DNA from: Siphonodentalium dalli
Lineage: Eukaryota > Mollusca > Scaphopoda > Gadilida > Siphonodentaliidae
Direction: 5' to 3'
Assembly (NCBI GenBank): GCA_032622095.1
Contig: CP136061.1
Coordinates: 63,553,127 to 63,617,126 of the forward strand
DNA length: 64,000 nt
Position 1 is the stretch's first letter. Every line of letters starts with the position of its first letter. Below, in pieces: positions 35,667 through 48,117 of this stretch. Made by a program: the position numbers and the translations under genes. The notes beneath the pieces were generated by a model. That model was not told the DNA's origin and ran no database searches. It worked only from the letters and a program-made list of their open reading frames with translations.

Positions 35667-35949
35667 GAGAGGTTAGTCTAAAAATAGAAAAGACCATCGA
35701 ATGTGTAAAAATTTTAATACACTATTTCTAGCTTCCAAAAATAATCAACCACTCAACCAGTTAACTGGTTAGCATGTAAACCACGGGAAGGTAGTGTTGA
35801 ATACAAATCTATCGAACTATTGTAACCTTGTAATACTCTAGAGCTATTCACTACCCTATAATCCATGCTTGTATTGGAATCTCATTAAACTCATGGACAA
35901 GTTGATAACCCACAATCGATGGACTTTTCTATTTTTAGACTAACCTCTC
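35667..35949. mobile_element. MITE with ~30-bp inverted ends (duplicate of 22407-22689)
   Basis: Same GAGAGGTTAGTCTAAAAATAG ends. The right arm reads CTTTTCTATTTTTAG here and CTTTGCTATTTTTAG in copy 1, so this copy matches its left arm better. Confidence 0.65.
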
Positions 35950-36729
35950 TAGTGCTGAACGGCTGACCTATTTTTGTAGCTGGTTAACCGCGACGTGTAA
36001 CCGGATCATAACCGGTTATCTGCTATTTTCAACCTATGACTTTATACTGATTATTTATACTATAATTTGTACCAATATATCAGCATAATTTGATTTATTA
36101 ACTGTATGGCAAACTCGCGTAATGTTTACAAAGACAGAGCTTGTATTAAACTAATGTAAATCACCAAACACGAACGTCACAAAGCCACGTGTTGACAACT
36201 TGGCAGATGACACAGTGAACTAAAACTCGCAGTGTTTATAAATAGACGTGTCATGCTTGACATATTTGTACTGCAGTTGCGACTGCTACCTGACTTGTTA
36301 TCATTCTCATTTTGGGAAGAATATTGTGTGACCTATATACATGTTCATACATCGACAGTTTTGTATTGCCATTATAGCGATTGCGGGACTGGCCGATTAT
36401 TAAGTCATGTGACTCAGGTATTCTAACCGCTGGGTGTTCTTTGGCGATTTGAGATAGATAGGATGACTGACGACCAATAAACACAATTATGAAGTTTGTG
36501 AACTTTATGTAGTTAACAAATGAAAATTTAAAAAAACAGCTGAAAACCTGCTAAAAACACTGTTTTCTGTTAGAAGACAATCAAATGCTGAGAATTAGTC
36601 ATTAGGATGCAAATAAGTCTGACTGCAGGGTAACACCATTTTTATTCGAGTTCATTTGAACTTCATCGACTGAGATTACTCAACGACTCGACCCGTCCAA
36701 AACACTCAGTGGACAAAAGTAACCCCACG

Positions 36730-37227
36730 TATCAAATTTCGTCAAAATCCCATCAAAATTGGCGATATGACCTTGAATTGACCCGATTTTAAGGTCAAGG
36801 TCACGTCGCACGGGCAAACGAATATGCTTATGAGACTCCCCATATGAAAGTACCCCCAGATACCAAGTTTCATCAAAATCCCGTAATATTCGGGCGTTTG
36901 ACCTTGAAATGACCCGATTTCAAGGTCAAGGTCACGTCGCACGGCAAATTAATAGGTTTATGCCACTCCCCGGCCGAAGATACCCCCACATACCAAGTTT
37001 CATCGAAATCCCGTGATATTCGGGCGTTTGACCTTGAAATTACCCGATTTCAAGGTCAAGGTCACGTCGCACGGGCAAATTAATAGGCCTATGCCCGTTC
37101 CCGGCCGAAAATACCCCCACATACAAAGTTTCATCGAAATCGGGTCTGCCGTTTTCGAGTTCATCGCGAACACACAGACACACAGATCTTCCAAAATATA
37201 TAATAGATATATATATATACTAGGTGA
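36730..37227. repeat. GGTCA-rich array, one unit longer than copy 1
   Basis: Units as in 23470-23830. An additional unit (about 36915-37050) with TTAATAGGTTTATGCCACTC is absent from copy 1. Confidence 0.7.
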
Positions 37228-40200
37228 CCCGACTTCGTCCGGGCTTTGACCTTGAATTGACCATTTTGAAGGTCAAGGTCAGGTGGGGTCAAACACCAAC
37301 ACCCCAAAAATGGTGGAAATCGGCCCAGCAGATACCGGGAAATCGGCCCAGCGGATACCGAGATACCCTATGCATCAAATTTCGTCCGTAAAAATCCGCC
37401 AGTTTAACCCGATTTGATTTCCACTCAAGTAAAAAACGCGCCTCATATACACACGCTCATTAATTATCAAGTTTCAATGTAAAGATAAATTACCATCGGT
37501 GCCCGAGATATCGCCAAGACGTCTGAAACAGTCAAATGCATCGGCCGGTTAAGCGTTATTGTAATACGACCCTGCCTAACTATGCTTAAAAGCCATGTCC
37601 TGATTGGCCAGTGGCCCGAGTTACCATGGCTATCTCGTTCCAGTTTTGTGGTACAATTCTACTTTTCCAATTGTACCACGAAAAAAATCGGTTTATTCAG
37701 ATCGCCGCACGCGACTTTTCCCGTCTTTTCTAACTCCGCGCAAACGGGGCATCAACGGAGTACACCCGCACCCGTAATCCTTTGAAATTTGCTACATCTT
37801 GACAATCTTGCGAATTTTCTAGCGATTTGTCGCTTGAAACCAGTTTGGTTGCCAATGAATATGGTCCAAATGATGTTATGGTATATTGATATATGTTACG
37901 ACCAAAGAAAGTTACTTAATAAGTATATTAAATGACAAAATAAATCCATGTGGCCGGGCTGTGCATTCGTCGATTCGAATCTCGATCATATTCGATATTT
38001 CGGAATCAAGTTGAAAATGAAAGCGTTTGTTCACCAGTACAGATGGGGAATAAGATTAGTTTAGTAAACTAGATCATTTAGATCGCTTTGTGTAAGGAAA
38101 TTGGTCCATAGTCGATGATATATTCATGTTGTCCCAACAACGTTTAAAACAGAAATGACCGCAATTGTATTTCCTGTACAATTTAAATGAAACACACGGG
38201 CGCCGCTGAAAACACATCGTTTTTTAGCCAATCACAACGATTATTTCTAGAAGAGGTGCCTCGAAAAGTCAACGGGGGAATTTCATAACAAGACAAGACA
38301 TTACCAGAGTACTCCATGCAAAGAAATCGAGTACGCCCAATACGAATTACACCACGAAATGTTTTCTCACCTGAGACCGAAAAAGCGCAGTATTTCGTTG
38401 ACTATTCAGTCGAATTGTGACCATAAACTTTCAGTCGTATTACAAAAGAAATAAATACACGGTGTATCGGTGTGTATGGTCAAGTTGTACCACAAAAAAC
38501 TGATTGTAGGACTCCGCTACGCGTCGTCCTACAATCAGTTTTTTGTGGTACAACTTGACCATACACACCTCTACACCGTGTATTTATTTCTTAAACGTAA
38601 TCTAATGTTATGACCTCTAACGACGTCATAGAAGTTACGCATTGTTTTTATCCTGATGGAAGATAGTACCAGATAACTAAAACGGATACATACGCATTAT
38701 ATATCGTTGAAAAGAGGAAACACGAAAGATTCTCACAGTGTCATTATTATGACTGGCATTTTATTATTCGCGCTGTTTCGAATCGATTTGTAAGCACCGA
38801 ACTCAAATGAAAGTCCCGTAACACAGCGTAAAAACAGATTTGACCTCGGCACGTGAAAAGTTGACCTCGGATCTGAAAATCAATAGGCCTATGTCACCCC
38901 CCGGCCGAAAATACCCCCACATACCAAGTTTCATCGAAATCGGGTCGGCCGTTTTCGAGTTCATCGATTACACACAAACAAACAAACAAACAAACAGATC
39001 TTCCAAGATATATAATAGACTAGAAGGTGACCCGACTTCGTCCGGGCTATTCAAAAACCAAATTTCAAGTCGATTGCTCCACCCGTTTCCGAGATCTGGT
39101 CTGCGCATGCGTGAAGCTGGCGTCGCACGGGCTCGGCGACCCGATAAAATTCGTATCCGGGGCAAGATACATTCACATACCAAATTTCAAGTCGATAGCT
39201 CCACCCGTTTCCGAGATATATAGCCCAATGTCATTTGCGGATACCTCGGCCGGTGATGAGTTAACGCGACATCGGCCGGTTAAGAGTTAACGTGATCACG
39301 TCACGATATGTTGATGGCGTAATATATTTACGCAATGATTTTCGATGAGCGAAGCATGGTCATGCGTTCTTCCCGATAATTAAGGTAGAAACTTTAAACG
39401 TACACAGGCGTGTGATACATCATTGGAAAGATGAATTGCCACAGATTCTAACCGTGCAAATTATATAACTGGCAATTTATTATTCGCGCTATATCGAATC
39501 GATTTGTGAGCACCGAATTGAAATATATTAGCGCAAAACGGCGTAAAAACAGATTTGACCTCGGCACGTGAAAAGTTGACCTCGGATCTGAAAATCAATA
39601 GGCCTATGTTACTCCTGACCCGAAAATACCCCCACATACCAAGTTTCATCGAAATCGGCTGGGCCATTTTCGAGTCCATCGATTACACACAGACAGATAC
39701 ACACACACACACACAGATCTTTCAAAATATATAATAGACTAGCCGATGAGCCCGACGTTGTCTGGGCTATTCAAAAACAAAATTTCAAGTCGATAGCTCT
39801 ACCCGTTTCCGAGATCTGGTCTGCGCATGCGCGAAGCTGGCGTCGCACGGGCTCGGCGACCCGATAAAATTCGTATCCGGGGCAAGATACATTCACATAG
39901 CAAATTTCAAGTCGATAGCTCCACTCGTTTCCGAGATCTCGTCTGCGCATGCGCGAAGCTGGTGTCGCACGGGCTCGGCGACCCGATAAAATTCGTATCC
40001 GGGGCAAGATACATTCACATAGCAAATTTCAAGTCGATAGCTCCACCCGTTTCCGAGATCTCGTCTGCGCATGCGCGAAGCGGGCGCCGCACGGGCTCGC
40101 CAATACGACAACGTTCACCGCCTGGTCAAACTACACACACGTACCAAGTTTCGTCCCGATCGGTCGAGAATCGTAGATTTGTATAAATGACAGACAGACA

Positions 40201-40244
40201 GACAAACAAACAAACATACATACAGACAGAGGTCTTCAAAATAT
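37228..40244. repeat. Repeat cluster with ACCCGACTTCGTCCGGGCT heads (duplicate of 23822-26760)
   Basis: Same three heads and tails. The 122-bp units at 39780-40110 number one more than in copy 1: copy 1 lacks ~87 bp between two AAAATT motifs. ORFs up to 127 codons here are shadows. Confidence 0.6.
38446..38592. repeat. Large near-perfect hairpin (duplicate of 25049-25195)
   Basis: Identical arms and 13-bp spacer at offset 13397. Confidence 0.8.
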
Positions 40245-40863
40245 ATATGAGATAACTTTAGAATATAGTAGTTAATGTATCATGCAGGACAATGGTCGCA
40301 ATGGTGATGTTACCAAGAAATCACTTGGTGTGCCCAACATATGTTGAACTGAATGCTAGAGCTCATCAATGTAACATTCCTCTGGATGTTCTTCGCGTTG
40401 AACATTTTACCCTTGTGTTGATGGCATTTGTACTTTCTTGAAACATACCGACCACCACCCAGCGTGAGTATGACATATCAGCCAACTATCAAAGGCATTG
40501 CCTTTAAGACTACACCCCAGTCTGGGTGGGGCTTATACAGTAGTAGCCAATGGTACACGCCTGGTCCAGTTGATTAAGAACGGCTTCCAAACGGATGGGA
40601 ACATACAATCTTAGCATACAAGGAAAGCAAAGCCATAAGATCCTGTCTGAATCTAAAACATACCAAAATAAGGGACGGTGCAGTCATGGTCCAATTTCAT
40701 TTCCACTATCATGAAACATTCCCACAAACTAGCACTGTGTGTATTGTTATCACCTGCTTGGATCTGTTCAGTGAGACGATTCCTGGACGCCAACAAGATT
40801 GTTCTTATGAAGTGTGGGCATATTATGTATTATGGTCTCCTGCGCCTTAGCAGAAAGGCATCC

Positions 40864-41630
40864 GTCAAATCTCAGGCTTTCAACATTCGAAGCCATATAC
40901 AGAAGTTGTCCGGGTACGTCAGTGCATTAGATGAGTATGTGAATTAATGAACCATATATTGAGAAGTGGCTGTTTGCGAAGATCACCAGGTGTACATGTT
41001 GTTATCCCCATTAGGTCACCAAAGCTGAAAACACGCAGATAGGTCCTTCTGAAAGCTAGTATACGCATCGACCGAGTACCTATCTAGTTTATCGCACAAG
41101 ATGACGCCCATACCCCATATGTAGCATCTGAATTATACCATAAGCTATACCACGAATGAAGCTCGAAAGAATAAGGATAAGAATTCAAAGCTTTCGAAAC
41201 AAACACGTGAGCTGGACACCGGCATATATATTGTTTGAAACATTCCGATTAGTGGACCCTTCTACAAAGAAGTGTAGAAAACTGTGTTGTTGTGAGCGAG
41301 ATAGATTAATCTGACGAAGAGACGGAAACTGGTCCAGATAATGCTGAATGTGGCAAATAAGAATAAGCTCAGGTACTGTTGTTTTGATTCTTGTAAGTCA
41401 TAATTTGACTATTCGGCGCACCTATATACGGTTACGACCAGTATGGGCCCTTTGTAGTCAAGAATGGATTTTGAAATGTCACATCGCGATTGTGGGTTTT
41501 CATCCCTCCAAAAGGCTACGACTTATATTGGAACTAATAGATGGCTTATATTATGTACCGTTTCGTCTATACAGATCGATATTATGACAAAAAGTTGAAA
41601 TTAGTATGTGATAATATCGACTTCTTTTCA
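40864..41630. other. Unique sequence outside the duplication; no gene seen
   Basis: First sequence beyond the duplicated unit. ORFs of 60-90 codons have no features and are left out. Confidence 0.4.
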
Positions 41631-41635
41631 ATTTC

Positions 41636-42740
41636 TGGCCGCCAGTTTGGCCGCCATCTTGACTGTGAGTATCAATTGCCAAACCATATTGAATACTTCA
41701 TATCAATATTCCATATCAACATGTAATGGTTGGTAAAATTCGCGAAACAATAACGCCCATCGTAAGAAAGTAAAGAAATATAGACGTGTTTTCAAATTTC
41801 GGTCGCCATTTTGGCCGCCATCTTCGATTTGGAAAACCATTTCTTGCATGAGATGTAAGGTAATTACTTCACTTCAGTATTCCAACTCAACTTTAAGCAT
41901 GGGTGGAGTTATCTCGACAATAATGCCCAATGATGTGAATATGAGGGAATTTCGGTGATTTTTCAAAATCTGTCTGCCATTGTGGGCGCCATTTTGGATT
42001 TGGGGGACTTTTATTTGGATATGGTACAAGGAAAGTTCTTCGCCTAAGTGTTTCCAACTCATAATAGTAAGCAGGTGTGGAGTTGTCATGACAATAATGC
42101 TCACTGATGTTAAAATCAGCAATTTTCGGCGATTTTTTATTTCAGGTGGCCATTTTGGCCGCCATCTTGGATTTGGGTGAATATTCCTCAACTCAGGTAT
42201 AAGAGGAATCCTAGCTCGTGTATCTCCTGCACATATATATGCATGGGTGTTGTTATATAGCAATAACATTCATTGATTCGAAACATTACATCGCTTTATT
42301 AACGTCGATTCGGCTTTGACCTATTTAATATACCGGCATTTGGGAAAACGTGATATCGGACAAAAATATCCCACAATGAATGTATATTATGGTCCCCATG
42401 TCTTCGCCAATGACTCTTCTATACGATAAATGTATAACATCACGCCAAGATGCCAATATTTTCCCACAGAGACAAACAAAAGGTGGTGAAATGTCAGAAA
42501 AATAGCATATTTTCACATTTCGGTGGCCATCTTGGCTGCCATATTGGATTCTGGTGTCGGATTTTTGGCTAGTTTGTAAGGGTTGTATATTAGCATAACG
42601 AATCGAGCGGAAAACAAGACCGCATGTAATATCATCTTTACTATAACAGCGTTCAAAGAGACCTGGTGCATATAAAAAAAATGGCTGCCATGATGGACGC
42701 CATCTTGTCTGGAGTCTCTGCAGCCACTTTTTTTTCTTGT
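41636..42740. repeat. Degenerate ~150-200-bp repeats with GGCCGCCATCTTGGATTTGG
   Basis: Blocks with TTTCGGTGGCCATTTTGG followed by CCGCCATCTTGGATTTGG recur at about 41636, 41800, 41970, 42140 and 42520, separated by ACAATAAYGCYCAYTGATG-like spacers. The 131-codon minus-strand ORF (41874-42269) reads through two of these blocks and is a shadow. Confidence 0.6.
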
Positions 42741-44123
42741 TAACAACCGAAATAAATTAGAGGAGACATTAAGAAATAAAATTAGTGGGGTGAAGTTGAG
42801 TCCTGGGGGGGGGGGGGGGGGGTGCAGAGGTCGACCAATATCTCCTGGACTAATTAGCTGCACTGGTTTTTAAAAAAATGTTTATAAACTTCCCTATCTG
42901 AACATGAAACATTTCACATTACTTCAACTGGTGTAGAATTATCTCTACGGGCGTAGCCAGTGTAGATATTCATGATATGATCTGGCTAAGTATATATGCA
43001 TAAAGTTTTTCACAATTTACGTAGATCCGTCCATTGCATGGTTGTATGTTGAAATCAACTGTAAACAAGTAGATAGGCGGGATAGTGTGTACACACGCAC
43101 GTAGAATAGGAACTGCGTTAATTATCTACTTGGATTAACTGTTTTGAATATATTTTTTTTAACACACAGAAAAATTAGACATCATATGACAGTAGAAGAT
43201 GTGAGCCTTGTGTTCCGCACTGCTGTATAATTTGAAAGTTGTGTCGTGGGAACGGCGTGTAAACAATGTAGACACATTTTGAGGAAAAATAAATTTAAAT
43301 AAATTTAATCCTATTCTACTTCTGAAACCGATGGTGAAGACGTTGTTTTTTTTGTGTTATTTTTCATGTCGATTTCTAACTATTCCAATATCAAATGGGG
43401 TAACAGGTGTGATATATGGCCATGTTGGGACAGACATTGTACATAATTATATGGTTTACGACTAAGCATTGTTTGTGTATATTTCATTTTATTGCTAACT
43501 TGGCGATAGTTGTTGCACCTAAAGCCACGTGTCACAGAAAATCAGCACTTTTCAATACCAATTGTCATCATGGATGCCATTTTGAATAGAACATTTTGCT
43601 CTAAGCGGATTTATCGGATTTTGGATATATTGTAGAGGATATGATTATTATTCCTCTTCAAAATGGAATAAAAACCAACTTAGTCCAAATATTTTCTAGG
43701 TCAAAACTTTTATCGACAAGACTATTTTGTCTTTTCAGCATTTACCCCTGACATGGAGGTCTTACATGTTTCCCCTTTTCCCACATTTCGTCTTGTGACT
43801 CAGAAGCAGGTGGTTTTAATTAAACTGATGGTGAAATAAAATAAACGAATTTTGAGTGCTCCAAGTAACCTATATGTACTGGTTGTGTCTATGTATATAG
43901 ACTCTAAACTCCACATGGATGCTAGTATGTCACCAGCGAAGTGACAGTTTTCAATATCGTTCCTTTTTATTAGAGGTAGAAACATATTTTCCCAATTTTC
44001 ATTTCGGTCCTAAATTAGTGTTTCTCTGGGTTAAAAAAATATTAGACTTGAGTCGAGGACCCATCAAAGCCCAGAGTTATCATATAACGATTTTTTATAT
44101 CTTTTATTTTTCACCACCTGTGT
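42741..44123. other. No gene seen; 18-bp G run at 42805-42822
   Basis: The homopolymer G run is the only clear feature. ORFs are short and featureless. Confidence 0.45.
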
Positions 44124-44509
44124 AGGTACTCAATCCGATCAGACGCTGCTAAATTACTATTTCTTTGGTTTGTTGGGGTTATTTCTCGAGATGTGTAATA
44201 ATATGTGGCCCAGAAACACGTGGTCAAGCGGAGGGTCTCGGAAAAAATTGCGGATGAAGATGGATAAGTCTAAAGTCAAGTGGTAATACGGTCAAATTTT
44301 GTGATACTTTAGTGATAATACGGCCATATTTTGTTGAACAAAATGTTGACAAACAACAAGTTTTGGGAAATTTGATACCATAGTTGACAGTGATTAGCAC
44401 ATTTTGTTGCAATACATCGATTCTGATAACTAAAGCGTAATTTGAAGAAATGTTGTTGCTGTTGTATCTTGATGGTATTATGGGGACCGTCTGATCGGAT
44501 TGAGTACCT
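44124..44509. mobile_element. MITE with 22-bp perfect inverted ends
   Basis: Left AGGTACTCAATCCGATCAGA (continuing CG) and right its inverse ending GATTGAGTACCT match perfectly for 22 bp. Same family as 5825-6313. About 386 bp with no ORF of note. No certain target duplication. Confidence 0.7.
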
Positions 44510-45220
44510 TTTAAAAGAACTACGGAATTGAACTAACTGCAGTTCATCGACACACTCAACTGAAAAGTATTGCCTACATAATTGCGATTAGAGTATATTT
44601 GAGAAAAATCAATGTGTTCCAAGGATCGATGTAAATGACTAAAATTCATGTTGACATTGTGTAAGAAACTGGAAAACCGTCACATCCTTGTCAACAGAGG
44701 TTATTATCTCGCATGGACAAATAGGACCCAACGGAAACACATTATCGCGTACCGAAAATGATAGAGACGCTGGGGAAACTTGGAAAATATTACGTCACAA
44801 ACATGGCGGTATCGAGAATGCACTCATTTCCGAAAACACACGAGCGCTGCCGGCATCACTCGGAAGATCGGCTGATTAGAAAAACTTAACCGGAACAGCG
44901 AAACGATATCAAATTTACGCAAAAATATAACTAACAAAACGCATTTTTTAGCGCTATATCGACGAATTAGCTCTGTAATAGTTTGCATATGCATGTTTTG
45001 AGACCCCATTTCTCGAATTACATATACATAAATTTTAGGGTTCGAATGAGCCATGTCCGTTTAAATGAGAATTTGATTCATTTATGGATAATATTTACAT
45101 TATATACCGACAATCACTTATCATCTTTGCGAAGTTAGAAAATTGGTACCGGTACAGCCACTCAGTCAAGTGATATCTACAACTTCACTATTGATACAAC
45201 TGATGTAATGATACGATTCA
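44510..45220. other. No gene seen
   Basis: Contains only short ORFs without domains. Confidence 0.4.
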
Positions 45221-45224
45221 AGAT

Positions 45225-45815
45225 TTGATGCGATCCAAGATTTGATGCAATTCGGAATCCAAGATTTGATGCAATTCCGAATCAGGTATATATGGGTAAT
45301 ACATTATATCTCAAGCAGTTTCTAATATAATTAGTTGAAACTTCACATGTATATAGACATAGGTATACCCTGTCGAATGCCGCTGTGGACACGCCCACCA
45401 AGGTCACGTGACATTGGCGGCCATCTTGGATTAGTCGCTATTTGCCGGTATATGTACAGTTTGTGTGGGTATGAATGGGTGTGTTGTTTGTTTTCTAATT
45501 TTCAACCCAATTATACGATGTCCAACAGTAAGGTACACGGGAGTAACCTATATGAACCCACTTTGGACATAAAATAGGTCACGTGACCTTGGCGTCCATC
45601 TTGGATTTATGCAAGTTGCCACCTATTTGTAGCAAAATGGGATACAATGGCGCACTTTGTTGAGTTCGTGCTTTTGTTGCTTGAATATTCCCTGATAGGT
45701 ACAATCCAAATATAGATATATTTATAACCATACCCATATGTATATATACCTGCAGGGGGACATATGACCCTGCTCCGCCCCTTATAAGTCACGTGATCTT
45801 GAAGGCCATCTTGAA
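45225..45815. repeat. CCAAGATTTGATGCAATTC minisatellite and GTCACGTGA-CCATCTTGGATT repeats
   Basis: Three short units of CCAAGATTTGATGCRATTC lie at 45225-45290. Three longer-spaced copies of GTCACGTGAYCTTGGCGKCC followed by ATCTTGGATT lie near 45403, 45577 and 45787. Confidence 0.55.
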
Positions 45816-45975
45816 TTTCAGGAAAATGGGGTTTTACGATGATTTATGTGAATTATATGGGTCACGCGGGCGTACGCATGGTCAACTCACCAGCATAATT
45901 AATTTAGTTGCCTGTTATCACCACTGGAAAACGATACAATAGACAAGGGTTGTTTAAAACCAGTAAAGGTGTATT

Positions 45976-46605
45976 ATAAATAATAGGTATAAGTATCTTA
46001 TGCGCCGCAGGCGTCCCTCGATCATTAGAGTATATAGGTTAGTTACCCACCCGCCACCCTATCCTGCCACCCATAGTATCTTATGCGCCGCAGGCGCCCC
46101 TATAGAGGCTACTGCCCACATAAATAATAGGTATAAGTATCTTATGCGCCGCAGGCGCCCCTCGATCATTAGAGTATAGAGGTTAGTTACCCAGCCACCT
46201 CCCCATCCCGCCACCCATAGCATCTTATGCGCTGCCCCTATATAGAAGCTACTGCCACATACATAATAGGTATAAGTATATTATGCGCCGCAGGTGCCCC
46301 TCGACAATTAGAGTATAGAGGTTAGTTACCCACCCACCACCCCATCCCGCCACCCATAGTATCGTATGCGCCCCTATAGTGGCTACTGCCCACATAAATA
46401 ATAGGTATAAGTATCTTATGCGCCGCATGCGCCTCTCGATCATTAGAGTATAGAGGTTAGTTACACACCCACCATCCCATCCCGCCACCCATAGTATCTT
46501 ATGCGCCGCAGGCGCCCCTATATATAGAGGCTACTGCCCACATAAATAATAGGTATAAGTATCTTATGTGCCGCAAGCGCTCCTCGATCATTAGAGTATA
46601 GAGGT
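45976..46605. repeat. Satellite-like array, ~133-146-bp period, about 5 units
   Basis: AATAGGTATAAGTATCTTAT recurs at about 45980, 46126, 46267, 46400 and 46546. Each unit has GCGCCGCAGGCGCCCCTCGA, TTAGAGTATAGAGGTTAGTT and CCATCCCGCCACCCATAG. Internal GCGCCGCAGGCGC is near-palindromic. The minus-strand 79-codon ORF is a shadow. Confidence 0.85.
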
Positions 46606-46923
46606 AATAACAATAACTTCTTCAGTCCTGAGTCTTTTGCGAGCAGCCCTTTTCAACTGATAACCACGTGCTAACAACAATGATGCAATATTCCAGCTCT
46701 GACTGTACTCCCATAACGTCAGAAATAGCATGACCTTGATGATATTGTCGCTTTAAATTGTTCGCGCGCAACAGTACTACAGATAAATACATTGTACACT
46801 GTCAAACATGCCAGGAAGAATAGTTATATCCCATACATTAGACTACATACCAAATTCGCAAAAATGCGCGATTGGCAGCGTCTTCGAAGTTCGCATTTAT
46901 GCGCGTTTGGCAGCGAAAGAGTT

Positions 46924-47405
46924 AAAGGTACGACCTGTAGCCAGTGCCAAAGGATTTAGTCATGCAAAGATTAAAATCCAAGATGTCTGCCGAAAGCCAT
47001 GTTTTATGGCCAAATGACCCCAGAATGACTCGCTTCCCATCTACATGTCAATGTTAACATCCATGAGAAATTTCATGATGATCAGACGAACACTCCAGCC
47101 TGTTGCCCGTGCTAATGAATTGAATTTTGAAAGATGGCCACTGGCGGCAATGTTTTTTTGCCGAAAGACCCCAAAATGACTCGCTCCCATCTACATGTCA
47201 ATGTCAACAGTCATCACAAATTTCATAATGATCTGACCAAAGGTACGACTTGTAGTCTGTGCCAAAGGATTTAGTCATGCAAAGAGTAAAATCCAACATG
47301 ACTGCCAGTAGCCATGTTTTATAACCGAATGACCCCAAAATGACTCGTTCCCATCAACATGTCATGATCATCAGATGAACACTCCGGCCTGTAGTCCATG
47401 CTAAG
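46924..47405 (+). repeat. Isolated remnant of the 164-bp Helentron-like core array
   Basis: Three degenerate units (GGTACGACCTGTAGCC, TTTAGTCATGCAAAGA, CCCATCTACATGTCAATG) with no 5' or 3' element end. More diverged than the arrays at 11-34 kb. Confidence 0.7.
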
Positions 47406-48117
47406 GTGACACTCCACAGTTTCTGCAGGGAATAGATGCATGAATAAGGGGGGGGGGGAACCAATTCATTGAACAATAACTCAATTGTGAACCGGTTCCT
47501 TGGAGACAGATTACCATGTCAGATTTTATATTGACCCCACTTAGCTCATTGTGTCAATGTGTGCAAATTGCCAGTAAAATGATTTGTGGACATGTGCCGT
47601 ACGGATCATGGCATTGCTAGCGCTTCAACAAACGTCAATTTCAAACTAATTGAACATGCCGACGCAAACTCATTTCATGTCAGCTTTTGCCTCAGCACTG
47701 CCCATTGCTGACGCTAATTCCCAGGGCTGCTGGATATGTACATTGAAGTCTCATGATGCTACCATCTGCCAATTCCCACTAATAAATAGTCTCACAAACA
47801 ACCAATTCCTCACTTAAATAAATAAAATGGCAATTTGAATCCGAATGCTGTGCTTAATGTGTAGTGTTAAGCTCTATGAACAAAGGGATATAACTCTAAA
47901 AATTTATGCGATCTGTTATTGTTATATGATTATATCCCTTTGTTTCATTGCATATGCAGATGCTTAACTCTCAATAATTGGTGCATGCTGCATCCATGTA
48001 GGTAGGTGGGAACTATGCATTCCCCTATTAAAGAATCAGGTGATGATGAAGTGATTTGGGGGGCTAACCCCGGGATCTTCGAAAGGGCTGAGTGGCCCTT
48101 TCCCTAACCCCTCATTT
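47406..48117. repeat. G run at ~47449-47458 and a short inverted repeat at 47878-47945
   Basis: ACAAAGGGATATAA at the left and TTATATCCCTTTGT at the right are inverse arms about 40 bp apart, i.e. a small MITE or hairpin. Nothing else supported. Confidence 0.5.

Larger units (their letters stand above)
27375..40858. repeat. Large tandem duplication, copy 2 (13.48 kb)
   Basis: Matches 12012-27374 in order. It starts in the 164-bp array, lacks net ~2.1 kb of array (including the nested element start at 13094), and then follows copy 1 at an offset of 13258-13260 up to about 23.5 kb. The offset then rises to 13397 and to 13484 because copy 2 carries one extra ~134-137-bp GGTCA-rich unit and ~87 bp more of the 122-bp array. 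The array is therefore the fast-changing part, while the exons are unchanged. Confidence 0.88.

Noticed and set aside
41874-42269. 131-codon minus-strand ORF
   Set aside because: Reads through two copies of the GGCCGCCATCTTGG repeat; no protein features.
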